Under the pieces are notes generated by a model. It had not been told where the DNA came from, searched no databases, and saw only the letters and a program-made list of their open reading frames with translations. DNA of 64,000 bases from Calliopum simillimum (Eukaryota > Arthropoda > Insecta > Diptera > Lauxaniidae): positions 51,582,028-51,646,027 of the forward strand of contig OX638372.1 in NCBI GenBank assembly GCA_951812925.1. Direction: 5' to 3'. Each line of letters opens with the position of its first letter. Position 1 is the stretch's first letter. Both the position numbers and the translations under genes were made by a program. Positions 47,733-58,139 of this stretch are shown here, in pieces.

Positions 47733-47956
47733 ATGATCAAAAAATTTGGTATGATTAATTCGCATTACCGAGAAATAAAAATCGAATCTGGAGTACTATT
47801 TTTTTGTATAGCAACTGATGATGAACGCATGATGTTCGAAACGCGTTTTGCAATAATAAATAAAAAATTTTTGTTCGATGTAAAAGAGAACTAAACTCTT
47901 TAAATATATTTTGAATTTTTATTTAATTTATATTTTTTAATATGATCAAAAAATTT
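47733..47956 (+). mobile_element. LINE-type 3' tail fragment with 15-bp target duplication
   Basis: A perfect 15-base direct repeat ATGATCAAAAAATTT lies at 47733-47747 and 47942-47956. Between them is about 194 bases containing CTGATGATGAACGCATGATG and TTCGAAACGCGTTTTGCAAT, then A/T-rich sequence with AATAAATAAAAAA. Long perfect duplications mark target-primed retrotransposition, so this is probably a severely 5'-truncated LINE or a SINE. The host DNA on both sides is the cryptic repeat block. Confidence 0.75.
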
Positions 47957-48422
47957 TGAAAATATCGTTAAATGTTACGTATGCAAAAGTCGAAAACAGT
48001 TAAACATAGTGTAGAAAAGTATTTGTGATTAAACTTCGAAATGTCGATATATTTTGATTGAAGCAAAAATTTAAATACATATGTTTAAAAGGTTTTTTTT
48101 GCACAGCCCGAATAATGCTGCAGTAATTTAAAAACGTTAAGATGATCGAAAATTTTTAACTAAACCAAAAACGGTGATGAAGTCGGAAAAGTTTGGACCA
48201 ATTAGAAATGTACCAGAAGATTAAATATGTTGCAAAATCGAAAAAGGTTGCGAAGCTCAAAAACAGCAGCAATAGCCGAAAAACATTGAAAAACACGAAA
48301 AATTATAAAAAGTCAATAAAAACTTGCGTAGCTTCGTAAATGTTGCAAAAGGTGAAAAATTTTGAAAAAAATCAAGAAATCTTAAAGTATTCCAAAGAAA
48401 TCTCAACATTTTGAAAAATTCT
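47957..48422. repeat. Cryptic GTCGAAAAATGTTGCAAAA repeat block, part 2
   Basis: Continues the 44881-45660 block: GTTGCAAAATCGAAAAAGGT, GCCGAAAAACATTGAAAAAC, TAAATGTTGCAAAAGGTG. It borders the candidate exon at 48425. Confidence 0.6.
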
Positions 48423-48424
48423 GA

Positions 48425-48679
48425 TTAAACAGAGTTGGTGATACCACTGTGCAACATCACTGTCGTTTTCACATCATAATATTTGCTATAGTTGTTGTTG
48501 CTATTTTTCATGTTGCTGTTGTTGTTGTCGTAAATGTTTCTGAAGTTTGAGTTTCTACCAAAAACGTCAGGGCGTTCGTATATTTTGTTTATTTGGGGCG
48601 GTGGAGGCGAATACAAATATTGCCCCACTACTGGGCGGTGTCGTTGATGGTTAGTGGTGCTTTTGACATTTGGAGGCAT
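48425..48679 (-). CDS. Candidate host exon, Asn/Pro/Tyr-rich protein start
   Basis: An 84-codon minus-strand frame starts with ATG at 48677-48679 and ends at TAA. Just upstream is a splice-acceptor-like TTTCTTGTGTTCACAG (AG at 48683-48684), so the exon would begin with a few 5'-UTR bases and the initiator ATG. The peptide has SPPPPQINKIYERP and an Asn-rich stretch (DNNNSNMKNSNNNYSKYYD), typical of fly low-complexity regions. It is much less AT-rich than its surroundings. It could be a first coding exon, a complete micro-ORF, or chance. No family was recognised. An in-frame TAA precedes the ATG after the acceptor, so it cannot be an internal exon in this frame. Confidence 0.35.
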   Translation of the reverse strand: MPPNVKSTTNHQRHRPVVGQYLYSPPPPQINKIYERPDVFGRNSNFRNIYDNNNSNMKNSNNNYSKYYDVKTTVMLHSGITNSV

Positions 48680-48684
48680 TTACC

Positions 48685-50000
48685 TGTGAACACAAGAAAT
48701 GGATTTGAATAACATGAATAAATCAAACATGATTTTTATTTTACATTTACCTACGTTTGTTCGTTCGTTTGTTTTTTCTTGTTTCTTTCCTCACTACATA
48801 TACAATTTGCTTTTGTTTCACGGATTTGGTTTTCTTATGAAGTGTATTTTTGTATTTCGTTTCTTTTTTTTATTTAGCTTTTTGACTTCATTTCGTTTTT
48901 TCGTTTTGGGGAATATTTTATTTCAATGTTCTATTTGTTTCTTTTTAGCTGTTAACGTTTGTTTCCCATGTTATTTTTATTTAAGGTTTATGTCACTTTT
49001 TTCCATCGTTTGCATTTTCCACTAAAGCGCTTGCTTGATGGTGTTGAGTCATTTCCGCCGGATACGGAAATAAGGAAATCTTCTGCTGTGACGACACTGC
49101 GTGTTGGTTGACGACTGCTGTGTTGTCAATTGTTTAATCGGGGAAAAGCTTTAGTTATAAATAGGTTTTTGTAGTGTAGTGGAGCATGTATATTTTTGAG
49201 TTTTTCAGCACTATTAAGAAAATATTTTAATGACCTTTAAGCAAGATTCCAGAAAGCTTGGATATAGGTAGTCAAAAAAACTGAAGTTCTAAAATAATCT
49301 CTAAGTGAAATGAATGGAAATTGGTCTGAGATAGTATTTAGGTTAATATATTTTGCAAATATTTTTAAACTCAGTACTATAAGTACTCAGGATAAATCAA
49401 AAGTGTCAATGTTTTTAGGTTAATTTTTCCAAATTTTCTTAGACTCAGTAGGTGCTATAAGTACTTAGGATAAATCAAAAATGTCCAATAAAATTTTTAC
49501 TAAATTTGTGCACATGTTTAGAGCAAATTTTTCAAAATTATGTTTTTTTTTTTTTTCTGTTTTTAACAAACTAGCAGCATACTAAAAGCACAACATTACC
49601 ATTGACATTGTTAAAACTTTAAGCATAATAGCTATATCCTTCAAATGCTATCCTTTTAAACATTGTACAAATATTTATTTAGGTACAAAAGTTTTATGCG
49701 AAATTTGTTTGTATGTTACATTTCTAACGAATACATAGTTGGCAAACAAATAAATGAAATATTTCGTCTTCTAAAAAATTATTTCTCTTGCATTAAAAAA
49801 AAAATAAAGGATGCTGCAGGAAATAGAAGAAAACAGGAAATTTACAAAAAATGTTTTTACTCTAGCAACAAAAATGAAAATAAAATATCCATGTATTTAT
49901 AAGTAAAGACTTCAATCGTCGTTAAACTGTTGTGAAAAAAAATATATATTTTTCCTTTCCACCCGCTTGGTTTTATATAAGTAATATGGACTGATAATAC
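48685..50000. other. Non-coding AT-rich stretch
   Basis: 48740-49020 is T-rich. The frame through it is a Phe-rich artefact. 49430-49530 contains a duplicated phrase (TATAAGTACT(C/T)AGGATAAATC at about 49380 and 49454). Nothing else recognised. Confidence 0.5.
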
Positions 50001-50044
50001 CTTACTTAACTTGCGAGTTTATTTAATTTATATAAAAAAATTTA

Positions 50045-51029
50045 ATTTTTTTCTTAAGACTCTTCATTAAGTTTTGAACAGTTGTTTCGTCGACAGTACC
50101 GTACGACCTTCGCCACTTAAGTATTTTTGAAATATTTTAAATTTTTTGCAGTACTTTTACTCTTCCAAAGATCTGATTTCATTAGAGTCCAATATCTCTA
50201 ATAGGTCGAAGCTCTAGGCAGTTAGGTGAATTCGTATTTTTGGGAACAAAACTTACATTATTGCTATTGTACCATTATGTGGTGGCTCTAGAGTAGTGAG
50301 AGGTTGCTAAATTAGACCAGAACATTACAGTACCCCCGTGCTCACGAATAAATGGCAAAAGACATTTTTGAAGGCATTCATCAATATAAATTTTCGATTT
50401 AATTGTGCCCTGTGTTAGAAAAAAAACTGCTTCTCAGACCGCAAGTGCATATGGCCTGCCAAACCATTTACTGATTGGGAAATTTTGCAATTTCCTTCTC
50501 TTTAAATTTGCTCTGTACCTGCTCCTTCTCCGATCAGGTATAAAATTCGTGTCCAGGTAGCTGTTTAAAATCTGCCTTAACGTATATTTCATCGTCCATT
50601 ATGTAGCAGTCAAATTTAGTCAGGTAACCAAAATATAACTTTCGAGCGCGCTTTTGAGCCTCAAACTGCTTTTCATCGGAACGGTCTGGTACTTTTTGAA
50701 CTCTATAGGTCTTCAGCTTAAGTTTTTTCTTAGTCTGTTTATAGAAGATTTTGAGGTTTCTGCTCTGGCAGCCATATCTCGTTCTGAAGTGTTGGGATTC
50801 TGCTTAAAAAGGCGGTTCACCTTTTTTACCAACTGTGGGCCTATACTGGCTTTTCTACCTGAACTCTTTTTCCGCGTAATAAGTTGACCCTTTCTATAAT
50901 TCGAAATAACCCGTTGAACAGTTTTTTTTGATGCACCTGTTTTATTTAGCTATGACTGAATATTTTAATTCTGGTTTTTGCAGGTAAGTGTACAAAGTGA
51001 GTTCGCGTTTTTTCTTGATTGCTAGACAT
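50045..51029 (-). pseudogene. Dead Tc1/mariner-family (37-residue-spaced) transposase
   Basis: The minus strand from ATG at 51027-51029 opens MSSNQEKTR. After a frameshift the helix-turn-helix part reads TGASKKTVQRVISNY, GRKASIGPQLVKKVNRLFKQ and SERDMAARAETSKSSINRL. The catalytic region has IMDDEIYVKADF (first Asp, 50591-50596); about 94 codons later, FWSNLATSHYS, where the second Asp has become Asn (codon 50311-50313); and CLELRPI, where a 1-base deletion removes the catalytic Glu and shifts the frame. The second-to-third spacing is 37 residues. The end reads VDETTVQNLMKS. Several other stops are present. It is inactive. Terminal inverted repeats were not found. Confidence 0.85.
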
Positions 51030-51189
51030 CATTATCGTTTGAAGTGTGTTTGCCAAGTGTTATATATTTTTTTTATCGTCATGTTATATAGAAAAAATAG
51101 CACCCATATTTCGACCTGCATAATCATCAGGTCAGTCATAATCTTAAGGAATAAAAAGACAAAATTTTTCTGGGGCAGTCCTTAGATTT

Positions 51190-52525
51190 AAGAGAAATAT
51201 TCATCGACACTACTCTTCTTTTCCGCCATTCCTTTAACCTATTTCTTTTTCAACAAATCAACACGGGGTTATCCCCTGAGTGTTCGTTTAAGTAATAATA
51301 AAAAATAAAAAAAGTTTGTGAATGATTCACTATTCTTTAATATGGCTTCAGATAGTAAAGGTGCATACAAATTGAGCGCAGGGTAAAAACATGTAATAGG
51401 TACATTCTTAAAGTGCTTTTACATGCAATTTCTAGTTCTATATTAGTCATTCGTTTTTCAATTCAAACCCTACCCCCGCCAATATTTCAAGTTATATCGG
51501 ATGACTTAGTACATCGTTTACCAAAATTAATAAAAATATCTTGTTCGTTTTCCCGCTATCGTGCTTTCTACGTAGGAACTTTAGCAGATTGGCATAAGGG
51601 ATAATACTGATTAGGTAAATATACAATATATTTCTCTATAACTACCACTATCATGACTATCCTATCCTGAATGCGCTTTTAATAATTAAAACGTGATAGA
51701 TTCAGATTCGCAAACAAGAAATCCGAAGCCCCTACTATCAAAAACGGATAAAAGTTATAAGTTCTTCGGGCCTGTGTTATTTATAACCATGCCGTTGCAT
51801 ATACCATCAAAATAAATCTTTTTGGTGCCACTCTAATTAACATGCTAAACTTACTGAAGATGATTAGCATAATGATGTTTCTAAAGTCTCTGCTGTTGAT
51901 GACAATGTTTGCATAGTTACTTTAAAGTTTAACTTGACATGTGAGATCATAGGATTTTGAGTATTTTTCTCAATCCTGTAAACTGATTAGCCTGAGCATG
52001 CACACATAGATTGTTGGTCCTTTTTCTTTTTTTCATGTACATATAGTCCTTCGTTATACTTTCACAACAACTTTTTTGCATTTGAGTAAAGCAACAAATA
52101 CAACATTATTATTTATACGAGTATTGTTTTAAGCATGTTGTTTGGTCAAACAACTACAATAAAAGAAGCGAAACGAAAAAAATAACAAATACTTCAAAAC
52201 TTTTTCTCCACATTCATTCAACCACTCATTGGTTGTATTAAGTAAAAGTCATCCTTTTAATCATGTAATTTATGTGCATATCAACTTAATTTGGCTTATT
52301 GTTTCTCTTCCTGTTTTATTTTGGCTTTGAACCAAAAAATTGGTTTGATTAAGAAGAAGTTTATGTAAATTGAGTGACTTTTAGTTGAAGTGGACCAAAC
52401 GAACAAAAGTAATTTATTTAAATAATGCAATCAAAATGATAGGGAAATTTAAAAATTTGATGGGTGCAAACTCCGTTGCCATGTTTAAAAGACTTTATTT
52501 CACATTAAAGACGTTTTTAAGGTAA
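51190..52525. other. Non-coding AT-rich stretch
   Basis: No gene, known repeat or RNA recognised. 52010-52420 looks unique and simple. Confidence 0.5.
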
Positions 52526-53169
52526 GCTACACGGAGTAAACAAATAGCTTGTAAGTACTACATTATTTCTAGTAAATTTTACTAGATATTCAAGTCAATA
52601 TAATGAAATAAATAATGTAAAAAAGTTTGAGCTTTTGAAAAAAAAAAATTCCAATGAAAATATTTTTATTTTTGGTGCAGGCAAATCCGGGAAATCTGAA
52701 AATTTGGAATTTTCTTAATGAGACCAAATGGATAATCGTGTGAAGTTTCATGAAAAAATCTCAACTCTTTCTAGCGGGAAATGGGTTAAGAAATGTTCAA
52801 TCATAAACAACAACAAAAAAAAAAAAAAACGAACTGACCGCACAAGGATTCGAACCTCGGTCCGTCCGTGTGATAGATAGAAAACTGTTATTTTCACTTA
52901 CTATTACAAACGTGTTGAACCTCTACACCACTGACCTTAGTATATGAAAAAGATTTATAAAATTTCTATATTAAGCAAATGCCTGTCCAAATATAAATAT
53001 TATTACAAGAATTATAAAGTAATAATGGCTTTATATTTTTCTGATGGATAATCATATTTTACTCTACCCTCCAGAAAAAACTTCGTTAATTGCGTACCCA
53101 AAGGGAATCGCTTACGAACTCCCATTTCACTAACATATGCATACATTGAATATGTAAACAAACAATATT

Positions 53170-53308
53170 TATACCCTACACCCAGGGTATATTCACTTTA
53201 TCCTTCCGTTTGTAACGCAGAGAAGGAGGCGTATATTCTTGATCAGCGTCACTTACTGAGTCGATATAGCCGTGTCCGTCTGTCTGGCTGGCTGGTTGGC
53301 TGTGCGTG
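53170..53308 (+). mobile_element. HINE/mini-me-like element, 5' end only (copy e)
   Basis: Has TATACCCTACACCCAGGGTA, TGTAACGCAGAGAAGGAGGC, CGATATAGCCGTGTCCGTCT and a short GGCTGGCTGG tract. It breaks off before the internal repeats, and no 3' end (CACCCTTACTAGT) follows. It is a truncated copy inside TIR element C. Confidence 0.8.
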
Positions 53309-53515
53309 GAAATAGTTAAAATGATGTTAGAAGGCTTGAACGCGAAAATTGGATGTAAAATATTGGTGGAGACCAACCTAGCTGACTCATCCTCAGTTCT
53401 AATGCCGTCGAATGAGCAAATAAGGACATCAACTTATTGTCTACATAAACCAGCTATCGTTGACTGGGTCTATGAGATTCATAATACAGTTTGGGAGTAG
53501 CAGTGTCAGTATTTT
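53309..53515 (+). other. Open, less AT-rich segment after HINE fragment (captured sequence?)
   Basis: The frame 53309-53500 is open for 64 codons to a TAG: VKMMLEGLNAKIGCKILVET, then NLADSSSVLMPSNEQIRTST, then HKPAIVDWVYEIHNTVWE. Its composition is normal for a protein and unlike the AT-rich neighbours, and it is absent from copies A and B of the surrounding element. It has no in-frame ATG at its start (the first is at about 53321). I do not recognise the family. It could be a gene fragment carried by the rolling-circle element, or unrelated DNA. Confidence 0.35.
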
Positions 53516-53659
53516 GCGTTTGCAGTAGAGATAAAAATTTAATATAAATTAATATCATATTAATATCAAATAGTTGGTATGTATGTATGTTTAGTGTTAA
53601 TCACTCTAATTTTTTTACTACTCGAGCTAAGTAAAAATTATAATACTCCCTAAGTAATG

Positions 53660-55345
53660 ATTTCAAGTGTACACCTTTATAACAATAATCATAAAAACGA
53701 CATATAATACTTTTTATGATTTTTATATCTTTCTGCAAGACCTAGGTAGAGCATAAATTCAAAACGAATCACTTTGGTCAACCTCCATTCTTTACTTTCC
53801 ATGAAATTTTTTCCAGTTTTTGTTCATTTCTGCTTTCGAAAAATGTAAAACTTTAATAGTTTTCAACAAAATGCAATTTGTACAGCTTTCATCTACTTAA
53901 AAATTAAAACAAACTGGTCACCTAGCGGCCAATTAAAAGGCAACTCTTTGCCCCTTATGTCAAACTCATTAAATTAAAAGTGTGCAGTGACACCGCTAAA
54001 AAGAAAACCTATTAGTAGAGTGTACAAAGAAGAAGGAAACTTTCTTTTAAAAGAAATTTAATCATTTACTTAGAGACCCAAGCTACCTATGTACCTTTTC
54101 TATTCATCACCCGACAGTAGTACGCTCAAGTAGCGACTGCTGAAGGAAGTGTTCTTTGAAAGGCAACGCTAAAAAGTCAAAAGTTTAGCCAACCTTCGGC
54201 AACATGGCACAATAATGAATAACAAGTGAAAAAAAAGTAGCAGCAGCGTCTTTTCAAGCAACACAGACTTAAAAGAAAGCACATTGCAACTAAATAGTAA
54301 GAAGAAGAAAAGAAAAAAAGCAACTTTTGTGACTTTTGCAACTTTAACAAAAGCAGGTGGCAGCAAAACCCCTTCAACCTTCCAGCAACATTGGAAAGAA
54401 AGTCATTAAATTACCTGTGCGACGTGATGGTGCAAGTTCGATGCTGTTGCAACAACGTGTTTTTGTGTCAAAAACACACAAAAAAGCCCTACGAATACAA
54501 AAAGTGCGCCAACAAAAGTTTCTTGTAATGATGGTAGCACCGACAGCAACACCAGCCAAAGTCATTGCTGCCAACTATATACAAAAATTGGTTGGTTGCA
54601 ACAAACAATAAACAAAAGTTTGGCTTTGCAACGTGAAATTGGAAAATTTTTGAAAAGTTTTTTTGTTGCTTTGTTTTGCTTTGCATCACTTGCTTTCAAG
54701 TTCTTCCAGATTTAAAGACACAAACAAAAAGCGCCAAAATTGCTGACAAATGCAGTCAGTCAGAACTTCAGCACTAACTTTGCACTGTAACTTTGTTGCT
54801 GCAAGTTCAGGTGAGTTGTGTTGCTGCTTCAAAGCAAAAACATTAATTTGTAGAATTAAATTCAAAGTGATAAAAATGAAATCTTAAAATGTTGCAACAT
54901 CAGCAATGTCAGCAATAGCAACACCAACAGCAATAAAAAGAAAAGTACAGCAATAAATGCTGACAGTTGGCAAGAATTTTCCAAATTGCAGCTAAATGTT
55001 GGTGGAACTTTTTTTGTTTTAAAAAATTTTGTGTTTTCTTTCGTCATTTCTTTCATTTAAAAGAAAATTTCTTTTGAAAATATTTTAATCAATTATAATG
55101 CTGTGTCTTTTAAGGTATTATTTCTTGTTGTTTAGTTTCCAATTAAAAAGTTTTCACATTAGTAGAAATGCTTGGTATATGAAACAACATTGCTTAAGTC
55201 TTTAAGTGCACAAAATTTTCGGAACGAAAACTATTTAAGTCTATTGGTCACTTACTAATTACACTAGTTTACAGCCAAAATGAGCTTTGAATATCATTGT
55301 TAATTTTATATCTAAAATTGGTGGCTGATTCTTAAAATCACATCT
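53660..55345. other. Unique-looking DNA with GCA/CAA triplet runs
   Basis: 54130-54990 has scattered CAGCAA/GCAACA runs and an open plus frame (54357-54611) without an ATG start or domain. A CAG|GTGAGT at 54809-54817 could be a weak splice-like site. No gene is called. Confidence 0.45.
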
Positions 55346-55348
55346 TTT

Positions 55349-57316
55349 TATACCCTACACCCAGCGTCACTTCACTTTGTCCTTTTGTAACGCAGAGAAC
55401 GAGGCCTGGCAGGTATGGAAAATTATACATCGACGCCACAGACGAAAAGTAGGATGATTCATTTCTTTCATGAAAAGTAGGCTCTTTTATATTCTTGTAC
55501 GAAAAGTAGGACGTTTCATAGTTTTTTACGAAAAGTAGGTTGTTTTGAACTATTAGACAAAAAGTAGGATGTTTCATATTCAACGACAAAAAAAAAGGTG
55601 AATCATATCATAAGCGCATATAAAAATTTGTTAACTTATTTTTTGTATTTAAATGAGCCTTAACCTTCGCTAAGAGCTTCTTTTAGTTTATGCATGACAT
55701 AAAATGCTCGTGTTATCAACAAATCTTTTTAAATTTTTATTGTTTTGATGCTCGAACAAAACATATATCAGCGGAGATAGCTAAAATAAAACGTGGATAA
55801 GCCTAAACAAAATAAGAGCAGCTTTGGTGCAGTGTTTTAGACGTCAAAGCGTTTTTTCTATCTAAGGGCGAGGCACCACCCACTTCTTAGCATTATGGTC
55901 ATGATATCGCTTCTAAGTGCTAACCCTATCTTCATACCAAATTTCATAAAAATCGATGCGGTGGTTTAGACGTGAGAGCGTTTTTTCTATTTAGGGGCGT
56001 GGCACCACCCACTTTTTGAAAAAAGACTTTCTACTGCACTGCTCCTCTTCACGGCGTTGAGATTTAGGTATAGAATAGGACTAAATCGATTTCGTTTGCT
56101 TATTTATATACAGATGTGTGATGTATTCTCATCCCTGGTTCGCTTAGTAACTCGTACCTGAAATTAATATTTCATTTACATAAGGAATTTGATGTAACAA
56201 AATAAGAAACACCTCAGTTTTTGCCAAAAATATGCCACAAGAATCAACGACAACCTAGTTTTCGTGCAAGGCATCGAAACGTCCTAGTTTTCGTCCAAAA
56301 TGTTCAGACATCCTATTTTTCCACATATAAACTTAAACGTCCTACTTTTATACATAAAACTTCGAAGAAACCTAGTTTTCGTCATATATAATGAAACAAC
56401 CTTGCTTTCGTCCAAATAAGTTTGAAACATCCTACTTTTCGTCCAAGAATTTCGTAGGAGAAATGAATCATACTGCTTTTCATGTCAGGCATCGATATAT
56501 TCTTGATCAGCATCACCTCCTGAGTCAATATAGCCATGTCCGACTCTCTGACTGGATGGCAGGTTGACTGGGTGGCTGGCTGGGTGCGCGTGAAAATACA
56601 TTTTTTGGGAAAACTGAACAAAATAATTCAATGAAATTTGGTGCTTAGCCTCCGTCGTCAAAGTTAGCTCGAGGGATTGAAAATGAGCGAAATCGGTCTA
56701 CGGAAACTCCTACCGCCCATACAAAGAATATGTTCAAAACGCAATATTAAGAGCATTATTTGCGATAACGCATACATATATGTAATTACTAGGGATATTA
56801 AATACAAGCTCTGAGCAACTACTAGTCGAATTCGAACTATTCAAAATGCAACTTTTGGGGGAATTTTTCATGACAATACAACCAAAATACACACAAATAC
56901 TAAGAATGGTAAGCCCAAGCTCTGAGCAAAAACTAGGTGGATTCGGATTAGAGGACGTGGCACCTCTCTTATAAGCAAAAGACTCAAAATGCTACACTGA
57001 AACCGTTATTTGAGATAATCCAACCAAATTCCACATAAACACTAAAAACAGTAAAACAAGGCTTTGACAAAAAACTAGATGAATATGGACTCGAGGGCGT
57101 GGCACCTCTCATACAAGAAAAGTTCCAAAATGCTATGCTTAAAGCGTTATTTGAGATAATCCAACCGAATTTCACTAAAACACTAAATATAGCAAAGCCT
57201 AGGCGAATTAGGACTAAAGGGCGCTTGGAATAGTTAGTGCAAAATCTATGCAAGCAAAATACTGCAGTGTAGGGTATATTATTTTTAGGCAAGGCCAAAG
57301 GTAACACCTTACTAGT
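55349..57316 (+). mobile_element. HINE/mini-me-like element, copy f, split by a foldback
   Basis: The 5' part (TATACCCTACACCCAGCGTC, TGTAACGCAGAGAACGAGGC) runs to about 55428, and the element resumes at about 56499 with ATATTCTTGATCAGCATCAC, AATATAGCCATGTCCGACTC and a GGCTGGCTGG tract. Internal GAGGGCGTGGCACCTCTCAT units follow, then GTGTAGGGTATATTA and CACCTTACTAGT at 57316. In uninterrupted copies the two sides are adjacent. Confidence 0.85.
55429..56498. mobile_element. 1.07-kb foldback with 29-bp-repeat arms
   Basis: The left arm (about 55429-55590) is a tandem array of ACGAAAAGTAGGATGTTTCA-type units starting at 55443, 55471, 55500, 55529 and 55558 (period 28-29). The right arm (about 56250-56498) holds eight or more inverse units (CCTA(C/G)TTTTCGT at 56254, 56283, 56312, 56341, 56371, 56400 and 56431; period 29-31). 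The tips are TCGACGCCAC and, inverted, TCGATGCCTG. The centre includes two GGGCGTGGCACCACCCAC-type units near 55865 and 55995. There is no coding frame. This is the classic architecture of foldback elements. Confidence 0.85.
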
Positions 57317-57421
57317 TTTCTTTCACGCCGTTTTCGAGATATCGGTCATTTTCGGTTCTTGGCCCAAAAAAAAAAGTAGATGGTTCAAATTAATTACGTA
57401 ATATATGCCAAATTAAAGGTA

Positions 57422-57939
57422 TTGGGTGTACAACTTTGCTTCCGCCGTTTTCCGATAGGTGGCTGTACCGGCTGAGGCTGGTTGAAATACATAGATGATA
57501 ATGCCTTTAAAGTGAGTGTGGACAGTGCCTAACGAATTGTCACAATATCAAGAGCGACATGACAAAGTCATCCTCCAACACGACAATGCTCGGCCTCACG
57601 TCGCAAAAGTGGTGGAAACGCTGAAATGGGAAGTCTTGCCCCACCCGCCGTATTTTCCAGATGTCGCCCCTTCTGACTTCCACCTATTCCGTTCGATGGC
57701 ACACGGCCTGGCAGATCAACATTTTCAATCCTTCGAAGAATTGGAAAAATGGAGTGCTTCATGGATAGCGTCAAAAGAGGACTCCTTTTTTCGAGCCGGG
57801 ATCCGAAAATTTCCGGAAAGATGGGAGAAAGTTGTCGCTAGCGACGGACAATACTTTGAATAATACATCTGTAAGCACTTTTTCGCAATAAACCTTTTAA
57901 TTTTGGAAAAAAACGGCGGAAGCAAAGTTGTACACCCAA
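57422..57939 (+). mobile_element. 518-bp internally deleted mariner with intact 30-bp TIRs
   Basis: Perfect inverted termini of 30 bases begin TTGGGTGTACAACTTTGCTT (57422-57451 and 57910-57939) and are flanked by TA (57420-57421 and 57940-57941). Only the C-terminal third of the transposase remains between them. Intact ends mean it could in principle be moved by a transposase supplied elsewhere. It sits about 100 bases after the end of HINE copy f. Confidence 0.95.
57519..57863 (+). pseudogene. Mariner transposase, C-terminal remnant
   Basis: The frame reads QYQERHDKVILQHDNARPHV, then LKWEVLPHPPYFPDVAPSDF, HLFRSMAHGLADQHFQSFEE, and ends KFPERWEKVVASDGQYFE at the TAA in 57861-57863. HDNARPH holds the second catalytic Asp (57582-57584) and PSD the third (57675-57677). 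The two are separated by 30 residues, against 34 in canonical mariners, because about four residues are missing before LKW. The DNA-binding domain and first Asp are deleted, and there is no ATG. It cannot be active. Confidence 0.9.
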
Positions 57940-58139
57940 TAATTAAATCACCTATAAATAATTTTCACATCACTTTTTGTTTGTTTTGTTAGTTTCGGTG
58001 AAATAAATTGATTTCTTAAAACAACATTGTTTTTTTTTTCGGAAAAATTAAAAAAAAAGTGAAATTTAACTGCAAATTTATATAGTAAATTCTGTGGACT
58101 TTTGACAAAAAAACCTAAAAATTCTCCAGGATCTTAGTC

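Larger units (their letters stand above)
52529..53654 (-). mobile_element. TIR/tRNA-like element, copy C (minus orientation), interrupted
   Basis: Starts ACACGGAGTAAACAAATAG and matches the reverse complement of copy A's right end (TAAATTTTACTAGATATTCA versus TAAATTTTACCAGAAATTCA). It contains a tRNA-like block on the minus strand (52835-52940: B box GGATTCGAACCTCGG, A-box region CTCTACACCACTGACC). It ends near CTCGAGCTAAGTAAAAATTA and ATACTCCCTAAG. A HINE 5' fragment (53170-53308) and a 200-base open segment interrupt it. Confidence 0.7.

Noticed and set aside
50972..50991. CAGGTAAGT after a pyrimidine-rich tract, like a second ratchet point
   Set aside because: It lies inside the minus-strand transposase relic, where the complementary strand codes for the N-terminal region, so the match is best explained by chance.
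54357..54611. 84-codon plus-strand ORF rich in Lys/Gln/Val
   Set aside because: Opens without ATG, overlaps two minus-strand frames, and reflects CAA/GCA triplet runs.
55443..55590. CRISPR-like array (29-base repeats)
   Set aside because: The units are contiguous and degenerate without separate spacers, the array recurs inverted 800 bases away, and the DNA is eukaryotic; it is a foldback arm.
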